From Hymenobacter cavernae (GTDB lineage: Bacteria > Bacteroidota > Bacteroidia > Cytophagales > Hymenobacteraceae): a stretch of DNA of 64,000 bases. The stretch is from the NCBI RefSeq assembly GCF_014641455.1, contig NZ_BMHT01000007.1, positions 124,001 through 188,000 of the forward strand, written 5' to 3'. Under the pieces are notes generated by a model. That model made no database searches, was not told where the DNA came from, and saw nothing but the letters and a program-made list of their open reading frames with translations. A program made the translations under genes and the position numbers. The number at the start of each line of letters is the position of its first letter. Within the stretch, counting starts at the first letter, position 1. Of the stretch, positions 52,381 through 59,909 are shown one piece after another.

Positions 52381-54156
52381 CTAGGTAGTCATGGCGTTAG
52401 CGTCGTTCAGCACGCTTAGTAGCGCCTGCCGTACGTTATCCTTCATTTGGTCAATACCCTCTTTGGTCGTGACAGCATGAATGGTCGTTTGCCCGAGCTG
52501 CTGCACATTGATTGTGATATGGGTAATGCCGCGGCCGGCGCCGGTAGCGCCACCACTCTTACCCTTGGCATCACCTAGGCCAACACCTTTGCTGCTATCA
52601 GGATTAAGGGCTGCTTCAGGCTTGGCATTGAAGCGTTCCCACAAATCCTCTAAGCCCATGGTTTTTGTGCCGTTGAAGTCGCGTACGCCTTTGGCAAAAC
52701 CCTTGCGGTACTTTTCGCCGGCCTCCATCACTTGTACTAGCCCTCGCGACAGCTGCGCCGGGTCGATAGTAAATGCCCCGGCAACGATGTTGGCAATACC
52801 CTTGAAAACGGTTGCCACCGAGGCTGCGAAACCATAGAGGAAGCCGCGGAAGCCTTCAAACTTGTTCCAGGCGTACACCACAGCTGCAATCAGTGCCATT
52901 ACGCCGGCAACGATTAGCCCAACCGGATTTAGCACCATGGCGCCATTGAGCAGCATTTGTGCAGATGCCCACAGCTCAGTTACTACAGCAGCTACTTTGA
53001 CATAGCTGTTATAGGCCACGATGCCAGCTATAATAGGGGTAAGGACAGTACCGAGCACCTTAAAAGCGGTGCTGTGCTCCTGTACAAAACGGCTGCTAGC
53101 CTGCAAGATTTTCATTAGGCTAGTCAGCACGCTCATTACTTCCGTAATAGCAGGCAGCACAGCAGTAATGAATGTGGTTTTAGTGTCTAGCCACTGATTG
53201 TTAAAGCGGTTGATTTTGGGCTGAATGCCATTCAAAGCAGCCGACAAACCCGGCCCAAAACGCTTTTCCAGCTCAGCAGCGAACTTGGGCAAAAAGTCCT
53301 CAGATAGCACCTTGCCATCTTTCATCAGGTCCATTAGCGCGGCCGCGGGCATGTTCATTGCCTTGGCAGCAATGCCCATAGCACCGGGTATACGCTCGCC
53401 TAATTGCCCGTTCAATTCTTCAGCCGACACCTTGCCCTTAGACATCATCTGACCTAGGGCTAGAAAGGCGCCTTTCTGATTCTCAGCGTCTACACCCATT
53501 ACGGTTGTCGCTGTGGCCAATTGTCGAAAGATGCGTTGTGTTGCCTCGCCTTCTAGTTTGGTGCCCATCATGGCACCTGCAAGCGTTTTGTAGCCCTCCT
53601 GAGCGCCCATGGCATCAAGGCCTAAGCGGTCGGTCGTTTGCTGAACAAACGTGTTAGCCTGGGCACCTTTGGCGCCACCACCTGAAGCGAATTCAATTGA
53701 ACGCCTCATGCCCTCAACTTGGGCGGTCTCCTGCAAGGCACTCGTAATGCTCATAGCGCCGGCACCTAATGCTAAGCCACCGAGTAGGCCAAAACCTATG
53801 CCCCGGCCACCGCTTCTACCTACTCGCTCCAAGCGCTCCATTTTGCGCTCGGTTTCCTCAATAGCTCTGTTAGCTCGCGCTATGTCGCGCAAGTTCATAG
53901 ATATGCTACGCTCTTTGGTAAGCGTATTGAGCTTGATTTCTAGGCTAGTGAGGCTCGTAACAGCACGGTTGCTGCTACTCGATATCTTCGAAGTAGCCGC
54001 GGCAACAGCGCTGCCCATGCCGCCGGCTTTGCTCTGCACTTTCTGTGCAGCCTGGGTTACTTTACCCAATGCCGATTCACCCACAGCAGCCGCTTTACGA
54101 AGCGGTGCGGTGAACAAATCCTTTAGCGCGAGGGTGTAAGAAAGCAGGTTTGCCAT
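52381..54156 (-). CDS. Tail tape measure protein
   Basis: 591 residues from the ATG at 54156 (MANLLSYTLALKDLF); a GTG seven codons upstream is possible, but GGGGGAA lies at RBS distance before ATG. The N-terminal 130 residues are coiled-coil. The tape-measure domain is clear: TFVQQTTDRLGLDAMGAQEGYKTLAGAMMG, KVSAEELNGQLGERIPGAMGIAAKAM, then VLSEDFLPKFAAEL. Hydrophobic segments at about 360-460 (VLGTVLTPIIAGIVAYNSY, VGLIVAGVMALIAAVVYAW) are usual for membrane insertion. At about 1.5 angstrom per residue the tail would be near 90 nm long. A 33-base element lies upstream. Confidence 0.9.
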   Translation of the reverse strand: MANLLSYTLALKDLFTAPLRKAAAVGESALGKVTQAAQKVQSKAGGMGSAVAAATSKISSSSNRAVTSLTSLEIKLNTLTKERSISMNLRDIARANRAIEETERKMERLERVGRSGGRGIGFGLLGGLALGAGAMSITSALQETAQVEGMRRSIEFASGGGAKGAQANTFVQQTTDRLGLDAMGAQEGYKTLAGAMMGTKLEGEATQRIFRQLATATTVMGVDAENQKGAFLALGQMMSKGKVSAEELNGQLGERIPGAMGIAAKAMNMPAAALMDLMKDGKVLSEDFLPKFAAELEKRFGPGLSAALNGIQPKINRFNNQWLDTKTTFITAVLPAITEVMSVLTSLMKILQASSRFVQEHSTAFKVLGTVLTPIIAGIVAYNSYVKVAAVVTELWASAQMLLNGAMVLNPVGLIVAGVMALIAAVVYAWNKFEGFRGFLYGFAASVATVFKGIANIVAGAFTIDPAQLSRGLVQVMEAGEKYRKGFAKGVRDFNGTKTMGLEDLWERFNAKPEAALNPDSSKGVGLGDAKGKSGGATGAGRGITHITINVQQLGQTTIHAVTTKEGIDQMKDNVRQALLSVLNDANAMTT

Positions 54157-54218
54157 GGAGCATCCAAGTTCCCCCACCTGTGCGCGCTACGCAATTTGGG
54201 CTTTTCACCAACGGTTAT

Positions 54219-54251
54219 AAGCCCCGTTACTCACGGCAAAATGTGCCGTTG
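54219..54251 (-). promoter_or_regulatory. 33-base repeated element upstream of tape measure gene (copy A)
   Basis: On the minus strand it runs from CAACGGCACATTTTG to AACGGGGCTT. It matches 61064-61096 at 32 of 33 positions. It contains CCGT-GAGTA-ACGG, a small dyad, and starts a nine-codon reading frame GTG AGT AAC GGG that ends quickly. It lies 63 bases before the tape measure start, after the accessory gene and its terminator. Confidence 0.65.
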
Positions 54252-54459
54252 GGTAATTGTTTGTATTCTCTTTTGTGAAACAGCCTAAACAATGCTGTAA
54301 ATGGACTTAACTATTTGTTAATGAATAAATTTAACGTAAACCAGGAACTAACCTGGGCATTGTTTTACTTGGTATTATATAGGGAGGTTAGTTACTCACT
54401 TATGGTGTAATCAATCTATTCCTTGCTTGTCTCATCTTTTCACCAAAAGCAATTTTCTT

Positions 54460-54612
54460 ATGGCATCGCGTGAAGATTTAATCCGTCAAGAGCAGCTTAA
54501 TCAGAAAGCTATCATTGAAGAAATGAGGAAGTCAGATGACCAGGCACAAAGAGATCGTGCCGAAAGACTTGAACAGCAGCGGAAGAACCAAGAGGATAAC
54601 TACAAAAAGTAA
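54460..54612 (+). CDS. Small charged coiled-coil protein (accessory gene)
   Basis: 50 residues from MASREDLIRQEQ, with an in-frame alternative 11 codons upstream. The chain is almost wholly charged helix (QKAIIEEMRKSDDQAQRDRA and on). It runs opposite to the tail operon, inside the interval between chaperone and tape measure, and is followed by a strong hairpin terminator. That makes it a moron-like insertion. Function unknown; coding status is moderately supported by codon use and the terminator. Confidence 0.55.
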   Translation: MASREDLIRQEQLNQKAIIEEMRKSDDQAQRDRAERLEQQRKNQEDNYKK

Positions 54613-54628
54613 AAAGTACTAAACTTCA

Positions 54629-54663
54629 TAAAAAAAGCCCTGGCAGTAGCCAAGGCTTTTTTT
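54629..54663. terminator. Bidirectional terminator between chaperone and accessory gene
   Basis: AGCCCTGGC / GCCAAGGCT with a three-base loop, flanked by seven A and seven T. It ends the + strand accessory gene. On the minus strand it lies at the stop codon of the frameshifted chaperone reading frame, so it would also cut the tail operon before the tape measure. Confidence 0.8.
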
Positions 54664-55134
54664 ATTCTGCCTCATTCTTCATCCTATGAAGCCACTGTGC
54701 TTGTCCTGCCTTATCCTGCCAAACTTCGTCGGGCAAGTTCTCTGGGTGCGGAATGCCTAGGTAGTGGCTAATGAGTGCATCAGCTTTACGAATACCGTCG
54801 TAACCGTTGCGCTCGTCAACAGGAAGCAGAGTCAGTTTTTTTTAAGTTCTCCGTCTAGCAGCTCGACTAGTGCGACAGCCTGCATGCTAGCTGACATTTT
54901 TAGCAGCTCGTTTTCTAGTACTTCCTTGTCGCCACCAACAAAGCAGTTTTCTAGGATAAATTCACCGGCTTCTAGTGGCTTATTCTGAGCTAGAAGCGAC
55001 ATGCCGCGGGCAACTACGGGCCGGTTTGCTTGCTTCAGATAAGCTGTGGCTTTGACGTTGCCGGCTTTGTCTTTCAGCGTTAGCGTGCTGATTTCGCCGT
55101 GTTCTTTCTGCAGTTGCTCTAATTGTGACAACAT
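54662..55134 (-). CDS. Tail assembly chaperone with programmed -1 frameshift (G/GT type)
   Basis: The zero-frame protein has 100 residues (54832-55134) and ends ELLDGELKKN. The stop is preceded by CTTAAAAAAAACTGA, containing the canonical slippery heptamer A AAA AAC (54841-54835). A -1 slip at this point continues in the other frame for 57 more codons (LTLLPVDERNGYDGIRKADA to KNEAE) and stops at 54662, making a 157-residue product. Two products by frameshift, directly before the tape measure gene, is the hallmark of tail assembly chaperones such as lambda gpG/gpGT. The tube gene is upstream. The second frame is not annotated by simple gene callers. Confidence 0.85.
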
Positions 55135-55175
55135 AGGTAATGGGATGGGGTAATTTTATGATGTGACTTAGTTTT

Positions 55176-55604
55176 TTACTTCCACTGTATGTGCGTAATA
55201 ATGAGGTCTAATTCTACCTCAATATTCGTGTCGCCTGATTTAGAAGCACGCTTGTTGCCTTTAAATTGGCAGTTTAACAGCTTGTGTGTCACCACCTTGT
55301 TAGATGGGTTGACATAAGAAACTGTGATAGGGAAGGGCGGAATATCCTGCACACGGCCGGAAGGTGTAGCGTCTACTAAGCGCTCTAACTCCTTGGCCTC
55401 TAGAGTAATGCTCGCTTTTGCTTCGTTCTTGCCGTAGCCGCGGCTAATAGGGAAGATACCGGCGCCGAAGTTGTCAACCATTTCTTGCATATCTTCATAA
55501 GAGATAGCCGAAATGCCTAGCACTGTGCGACCTAGCAACTGCACATTGATATCAGCCCAGGTGTAAGCCGTGCCGTTGATAAGGATTTTAGACAGGTCTG
55601 CCAT
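55176..55604 (-). CDS. Tail tube protein
   Basis: 142 residues, beta-rich. MADLSKILINGTAYTWADINVQLLGRTVLGISAISYEDMQEM, then NFGAGIFPISRGYGKNEAKASITLEAKELERLVDAT and PFPITVSYVNPSNKVVTHKLLNCQFKGN, with ELDLIITHIQWK at the end. This matches tube proteins that pair with DUF2586 sheaths in Bacteroidota phages. Its place right after the sheath gene is standard. Confidence 0.85.
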   Translation of the reverse strand: MADLSKILINGTAYTWADINVQLLGRTVLGISAISYEDMQEMVDNFGAGIFPISRGYGKNEAKASITLEAKELERLVDATPSGRVQDIPPFPITVSYVNPSNKVVTHKLLNCQFKGNKRASKSGDTNIEVELDLIITHIQWK

Positions 55605-55607
55605 AGC

Positions 55608-56813
55608 TTATGAAATGCTCTTTACAAAGCCGATAGTGCCGACGATTTCACGCGCCGTAGCCATGGGCACAATAGAAAATTCTACTTCTACTACTGAGGT
55701 GCTTAGCACGTCCTGTGATGGGTCTATATAGACCTCACAAGCTGAGATTTCGCCGTTTCGAGAAAGATTGGCTTCTAGCGCACCCTTGCCTTTCGCTTCT
55801 AGCTCGCCTACTGTTTGGGCCAAAATCTGACCGTCGGCATTGAGTGCCAACGGACCTTTGAGGTTGGGTAGCAGCGCTTGACGTACCACCCGAGCTGCTT
55901 TGTTGAAGGTGCGGGTGTTCTCAATGTAAGCGTAGTCACTGGCCACGTCGGTTGCGGCGTGTGAATCGTTCCAATACTGACCGTCAAAGCCAGTGTGAGT
56001 GACCGCAAACAGGTAGCCTTTCGCGTTCAAGCCTTCCAAATCTGAGGGCAATACTTGCCCAATTGGTTTGCCGTTAGCTAAGCCTGACTTCAAGAAAGAG
56101 CCATCAGAAGCAAGATTGAACTTATCTAGCCACCCGATATTCTCATGTACGCTGGCATAGCTCAGCGTACCAAGTAAAGTGCCGACCGCGGGCACCGTAG
56201 GCTTTTGCAGGTAGTCGACGCCGATTACTACAGCTACGTTCTCTGCATTCTGAGCCCGCAAGTCAAGCACGCCGGCTACGTTAGCTGATAAGCCATGGCC
56301 ACCAAGCACAACAAATACGGGGCGGTGCTGCTCGAATTCCTCAGTAGCTAGTGCCTGTGCTTTGGGCAAAGCAGTTACTACGTCGGCATCTAGGCCACCT
56401 TCCATGCTGGCCACGTAATCTGCAGCTGAATCTAGGCAGATAGCGAGCTGCTTAATTTTGCCCTCAGCTTCCGTGAGTAGGCGCTTAGCGAAGGAAGCGG
56501 CTTTGTCAGCCATCAGCGACATGCTCACATTGCGACCGACTACGAATAGCCAGAGCACCCCGCCGCGGCTCATGCGGAAGAATTCGGAAGCGTGGTAATG
56601 CAGGTCGGCACTATTCGCCGTGTCATAGTCAGCATCAACGCCCAACGCCTCCAATTGGCGCAAAGAGCGGATTTCGTAGGCTGTATTGAGCTGCAAGCCA
56701 TCGGCTACGGCTACACCCTGGGTCACAAGGCCGCTAATACCGTCTTCTGTCGGGCGCTGACGACCTAGGCCACCGCGGCCCTTGGCAATACGAACGTCGG
56801 GCAATTTTGCCAT
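55608..56813 (-). CDS. Tail sheath protein (DUF2586)
   Basis: 401 residues. DUF2586-type contractile sheath: GRGGLGRQRPTEDGISGLVTQG at the N-terminus, LQLNTAYEIRSLRQLEALGV, YHASEFFRMSRGGVLWLFVV, then VFVVLGGHGLSANVAGVLDLRA, YIENTRTFNKAARVVRQALLP and the C-terminal half that interacts with the tube. It proves that the tail is contractile (myovirus-like or tailocin-like). It is followed by the tube gene after three bases. Confidence 0.88.
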   Translation of the reverse strand: MAKLPDVRIAKGRGGLGRQRPTEDGISGLVTQGVAVADGLQLNTAYEIRSLRQLEALGVDADYDTANSADLHYHASEFFRMSRGGVLWLFVVGRNVSMSLMADKAASFAKRLLTEAEGKIKQLAICLDSAADYVASMEGGLDADVVTALPKAQALATEEFEQHRPVFVVLGGHGLSANVAGVLDLRAQNAENVAVVIGVDYLQKPTVPAVGTLLGTLSYASVHENIGWLDKFNLASDGSFLKSGLANGKPIGQVLPSDLEGLNAKGYLFAVTHTGFDGQYWNDSHAATDVASDYAYIENTRTFNKAARVVRQALLPNLKGPLALNADGQILAQTVGELEAKGKGALEANLSRNGEISACEVYIDPSQDVLSTSVVEVEFSIVPMATAREIVGTIGFVKSIS

Positions 56814-56863
56814 TAATCGAAAGGATAAAAGATAAGGGTTGATGAGGCTGAACTAGACTAGGC

Positions 56864-57076
56864 TTATTCCTCGTCTTTGATTTCTTCCCCGTCGGTGCCT
56901 ACTCGCTTGATAGCCTTATCTGTCAGGCTTTTAGCATGTGCTTTGGCCCAGGCCTCATTCTGCGGCAAGAATGGCGTGCCATCAGAGGTCACGAGCAATT
57001 CTTTTGCTTTCGGATTTGCCTTGAAATGAGCGGCAAAAGGGTTTTTCTTAGCTGTTGCGTTGGTCTGTTCCGCCAT
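56864..57076 (-). CDS. Small uncharacterised phage protein
   Basis: 70 residues, soluble and highly charged: AEQTNATAKKNPFAAHFKANPKAKELLVTSDGTPFLPQNEAWAKAH and an acidic tail EEIKDEE. It overlaps the end of the holin-like gene and is followed by the sheath gene. Small proteins of this sort occur at the same place in other Bacteroidota prophages as I recall; function unknown. Confidence 0.7.
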   Translation of the reverse strand: MAEQTNATAKKNPFAAHFKANPKAKELLVTSDGTPFLPQNEAWAKAHAKSLTDKAIKRVGTDGEEIKDEE

Positions 57077-57281
57077 CGTTGCAAGTTGTTTGAGCTGTTA
57101 TAAGGACTGTGGTAAGCACCACAAAAGCATACTTGATGTAGGGTAGCACCTCATCTGGTATCAGGTCCGGTTGCAAGCGTAGGGCGGCAACCACGGCCAA
57201 TCCTGCTAGGCAGAACTTCTGAACCTTGCGCCAAAACTTAGGCGTCTCAGAGAGTAAGCGGGTAATGATTTCGAAATTCAT
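57048..57281 (-). CDS. Holin-like protein
   Basis: 77 residues from MNFEIITRLLSETPKFW; the ATG overlaps the stop of the upstream gene (ATGA), so I prefer it to the longer frame. Two hydrophobic segments, CLAGLAVVAALRL (about 24-36) and YIKYAFVVLTTVLITAQ (about 48-64), with a short loop, give a class II holin-like hairpin. It lies in a run of envelope-active genes with an endolysin candidate. Pore formation is inferred from size, topology and place. Confidence 0.65.
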   Translation of the reverse strand: MNFEIITRLLSETPKFWRKVQKFCLAGLAVVAALRLQPDLIPDEVLPYIKYAFVVLTTVLITAQTTCNDGGTDQRNS

Positions 57282-57883
57282 CGGGCGGCGCGAATAGCAA
57301 GCGAGAAAATGAAGTAGGTAAGACCAGCACCCACGATAGCACCGCAAAGCAGTAGCAGCCACCATGGCCACCCCTCCACCTCATACCATGCGTAGACCAG
57401 CAGCCTAGGACACGGTTTGAGTTTAGTAGCCACTACTGCGGTACTGGCTTTGGTTTCAATGTCCTTCCGGACTACCCAGAGTTGATAAGCGTTACCTGTG
57501 CGCCACACACGGCCGGAAACGCCTAATGTGTCAAAGCATAGGGTATCTTGCAGTGTGGGGCGGCTTTCAACCCACTGCAGCACTTTATGTCGTGCCGCGG
57601 CTCGCTGCACACTGTCGAGCGAAATTTCTACTTGGTGCAAGAGTGAATCTAGCTGCACACTGTCGCGCTGCTCACGAATCACATTGCGCACCGGTATGTA
57701 CTGAGTCCGAAATTCGATTTGCGGAATTCGTACGGGTACCTCAACTCGTATGGTCTCTTTAGAGAGAATGTTAGGGTGCTCTGTCAGGAACTTCGCCACC
57801 TTCTGTTCAGGTGTTGGGCGCTGTAGTACAGCACAGCTAGTGGCACCTAGCAGTAAGGCACAGGCTAGTAAATGTAATTTCAT
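57278..57883 (-). CDS. Lipoprotein with C-terminal membrane anchor (u-spanin-like)
   Basis: 201 residues. N-terminal lipoprotein signal MKLHLLACALLLGATSC with cysteine at 17, a periplasmic part with helical and coiled segments (DSLLHQVEISLDSVQRAAAR), and a C-terminal membrane segment WWLLLLCGAIVGAGLTYFIFSLAI (about 174-197) followed by RAAR. Tethering to the outer membrane at one end and the inner at the other is the topology of a unimolecular spanin, which fuses the two membranes in the last step of lysis. It overlaps its neighbours at both ends by ATGA. Function is inferred from topology. Confidence 0.6.
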   Translation of the reverse strand: MKLHLLACALLLGATSCAVLQRPTPEQKVAKFLTEHPNILSKETIRVEVPVRIPQIEFRTQYIPVRNVIREQRDSVQLDSLLHQVEISLDSVQRAAARHKVLQWVESRPTLQDTLCFDTLGVSGRVWRTGNAYQLWVVRKDIETKASTAVVATKLKPCPRLLVYAWYEVEGWPWWLLLLCGAIVGAGLTYFIFSLAIRAAR

Positions 57884-58194
57884 CGGTGTGATGCTTTCGG
57901 TATGGATAAAGCGCCACGGATAGCGCCAACATCTTCTTTCAAATCGCTTAGCTTGTCAAGCACTTGCTTGTTACCATCCTCAGCACTGGTAAGCCGGCGG
58001 TTCATTTCGGCTTTAACCTCTTTAGCATCAGCTATATGCTTGTCTAGGTCGCTTCGTAATGTTGCTTGGCTATTTTCAATCGTCGTAATCCGGTTTTCGT
58101 ACCGAATAGCTGAGCCCAGAGCCCCACCACCCAATAGAATGGCAATACCAATACCCCACTTAACCCACTCACTAGTTTGGCTTTGAGTGCTCAC
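57880..58194 (-). CDS. Small membrane protein with coiled coil (i-spanin- or XhlA-like)
   Basis: 104 residues: one N-terminal membrane segment (VKWGIGIAILLGGGALGSAI, about 11-30) and a long coiled coil (IENSQATLRSDLDKHIADAK and on to about residue 90). This topology fits an i-spanin (Rz-like) or a haemolysin XhlA-like accessory protein. Overlapping starts and stops on both sides tie it to the endolysin candidate and the u-spanin-like gene. Confidence 0.65.
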   Translation of the reverse strand: MSTQSQTSEWVKWGIGIAILLGGGALGSAIRYENRITTIENSQATLRSDLDKHIADAKEVKAEMNRRLTSAEDGNKQVLDKLSDLKEDVGAIRGALSIPKASHR

Positions 58195-58589
58195 GAGATA
58201 GTAATAGTGACAGGCTCGCGCCGGTCGATAGCATCTTTTATTTGCGCATAGAGCACGGCGTATGCGTCGCGGCTTTGGCCTACAAAGTCTGTGCTTTGCG
58301 TTTTGCCGACGAGTAAACAGCCTTCAGTGTCGGCGGCGGTGTTGCCGCTGTGGATTCTTACCCCTTCGAAACCAGGCACATTGACTAGCAAGGGCATTAG
58401 CCGCTTGAAGCGGTTAGAGTAGGTAACTTGCACATTATAAGTGCCTTTGGGTATTGCAGTCTTGCCCCAAACCTTCTCGCCTTTGCGTACCACATCCTCC
58501 AACACGTAGCACTCAAATTGGCCGTTGATGGAGAGTTGCCCAATGGTACTTTGGTTGGTGAACGTAGTACGCTTTAGCGCTAAGTGCAT
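58191..58589 (-). CDS. DUF5675 protein, endolysin candidate
   Basis: 132 residues. The family is recognised from LSINGQFECYVLEDVVR, IPKGTYNVQVTYSNRFKRLMPLLVNVPGFEGVRIHSGN and DTEGCLLVGK. The HSGN..EGCLLVG layout is reminiscent of L,D-transpeptidase catalytic sites with His and Cys, and the family is common in phage lysis regions of Bacteroidota. A cell-wall role is likely but enzymology is not established. It lies between the 50-residue lipoprotein gene and the coiled-coil membrane protein gene. Confidence 0.75.
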   Translation of the reverse strand: MHLALKRTTFTNQSTIGQLSINGQFECYVLEDVVRKGEKVWGKTAIPKGTYNVQVTYSNRFKRLMPLLVNVPGFEGVRIHSGNTAADTEGCLLVGKTQSTDFVGQSRDAYAVLYAQIKDAIDRREPVTITIS

Positions 58590-58592
58590 AGC

Positions 58593-58745
58593 TTATTGAT
58601 TGTTACGATTGGATAAACCCCACTTTGTAGTTCGACTAGCAATAGTTGGCTTGCCGGGCCAATAGCCTAGGTTGTTGCGAGGCCGTGTGCTCTGGCAACT
58701 GCACAGCAGTAACCAGAGCGACAAAGCAGCTAGAGTGGCCTTCAC
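58593..58745 (-). CDS. 50-residue lipoprotein (o-spanin-like), easily missed
   Basis: A GTG-started frame that exactly fills the space between capsid and DUF5675 genes, with three bases to each. The product begins MKATLAALSLWLLLCSC, a clear lipoprotein signal with cysteine at 17, and the mature part is 34 residues, basic and Pro/Asn-rich (QSTRPRNNLGYWPGKPTIAS). Such tiny lipoproteins in lysis cassettes are o-spanins (Rz1-like). It is below common length cut-offs. The tight packing and lipobox make it very likely real; the spanin role is inference. Confidence 0.75.
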   Translation of the reverse strand: MKATLAALSLWLLLCSCQSTRPRNNLGYWPGKPTIASRTTKWGLSNRNNQ

Positions 58746-58748
58746 GGC

Positions 58749-59843
58749 TTAGGCCGCGGCTTGACGAATGGCTACAACGCCTTTCTTGTCGGTGCGCATT
58801 AGCTTCATGCCGAAGCGCACAGCGTTGTTCATTAGAGCACCCAGGTATTGTGCTTGTGCCTCGTTGATGTACACTTTTGGGGCACCTTCGACACGGCCAA
58901 TAGCGTTTTCAACCCAGATAAGCATACTCTCATTGTCATCAGCAGCAGCGGCGGCACCTACGGCTTTGGGTGCGCCGGCGGCGGTGAACATAGCTGCCGT
59001 GCTGCGCTTGTACCATTTCACGCCCATTAGCTCACCAATGGCACCGGTCAAAAGAGCCGACGTGTTACCGGTCTTGTTGTAGTCTACAAAGTTTTCAATA
59101 CCGAGCAGCTCGCTATACTGAGTAGCACCAACAAGGCCGTAGCGCTGGCCTTTCATGTCGGTGCGGTCAAGCACCTGACAGGCTTTGATAATGTCGTCTT
59201 TCGTTACGGCTTTGCGGTTGCCCGTCAAGCCAGGAAGGGCAGCAGCAGCAGCAGCACCGCTAGTCGTAATCAGAGCACGCGAGGTATCTACATTCGACAT
59301 GCGATTGAGTGCCACGTTAGCTGCCATTTGGTCAAGAACGGCGCTGTGCAGCGAAAGCGTGCTAGCCCGCTTGTCGTAGCTCACTTCTAGTAGTTCACGG
59401 TCGCCTAAGCGAGTCGGATTGGTAGCTAGAAGGTTAAGCGTTACAATCTCGTTGCCACCCTCAATTTCTTCAACTGGCAGCGGGAAAGAAGCCGGGTCAA
59501 TGATGCCCGTAGGCTCCTGCATTTCCTGTGGAATCTGGTAAGATGCAGCATCAAAGCTAGGTGCATCTACTGCCGTGTTGAGTTGCTTTGTGCGCTTATA
59601 GAACTCGTTATTGGGGAACAAGATTTTTTGCAAGTCCCTAGTAAAGAGTGTGGTAAGTACATCTTCGAAGGCAAGGCCGGGCATAGCCACTGGCTTTACA
59701 CAGGCGCGAAGCACCTGGGCTCCAAATACGACAGCACCACACAAAACCGGGTTAGCACCCGTAGCAGTGCTGATAACAGCACCTAGCATCATGGCAACGA
59801 TAAAGCCTAGAAACAGCTTGCCAACGAAAAGAAGATTTTTCAT
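58749..59843 (-). CDS. Major capsid protein
   Basis: 364 residues. HK97-fold-like features: TTLFTRDLQKILFPNNEFYKRTK, an acidic and beta-rich E-loop region, GDRELLEVSYDKRASTLSLHSAVLDQMAANVALNRMSN, KDDIIKACQVLDRTDMKGQRYGLV and the C-terminal NEAQAQYLGALMNNAVRFGMKLMR. An odd feature is the N-terminus: MKNLLFVGKLFLGFIVAMMLGAV and PVLCGAVVFGAQVLRA are strongly hydrophobic, like membrane segments. It lies directly after the protease/scaffold gene, which supports the call. The N-terminal part is probably removed on maturation. Confidence 0.85.
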   Translation of the reverse strand: MKNLLFVGKLFLGFIVAMMLGAVISTATGANPVLCGAVVFGAQVLRACVKPVAMPGLAFEDVLTTLFTRDLQKILFPNNEFYKRTKQLNTAVDAPSFDAASYQIPQEMQEPTGIIDPASFPLPVEEIEGGNEIVTLNLLATNPTRLGDRELLEVSYDKRASTLSLHSAVLDQMAANVALNRMSNVDTSRALITTSGAAAAAALPGLTGNRKAVTKDDIIKACQVLDRTDMKGQRYGLVGATQYSELLGIENFVDYNKTGNTSALLTGAIGELMGVKWYKRSTAAMFTAAGAPKAVGAAAAADDNESMLIWVENAIGRVEGAPKVYINEAQAQYLGALMNNAVRFGMKLMRTDKKGVVAIRQAAA

Positions 59844-59909
59844 GAGTAGATAAAGAATTGATACAGAGTAGGTAGGGCGTATATTTCGCTTGTCGCTTAT
59901 CAGATGGGC

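Noticed and set aside
54219..54251. Resemblance of the 33-base element to the GTGAGTAACG segment of 16S rRNA
   Set aside because: Only about ten bases agree, and nothing else of the rRNA is present.
54764..54988. 74-codon + strand frame opposite the tail chaperone
   Set aside because: Antisense to the frameshifted chaperone coding region, which is much better supported.
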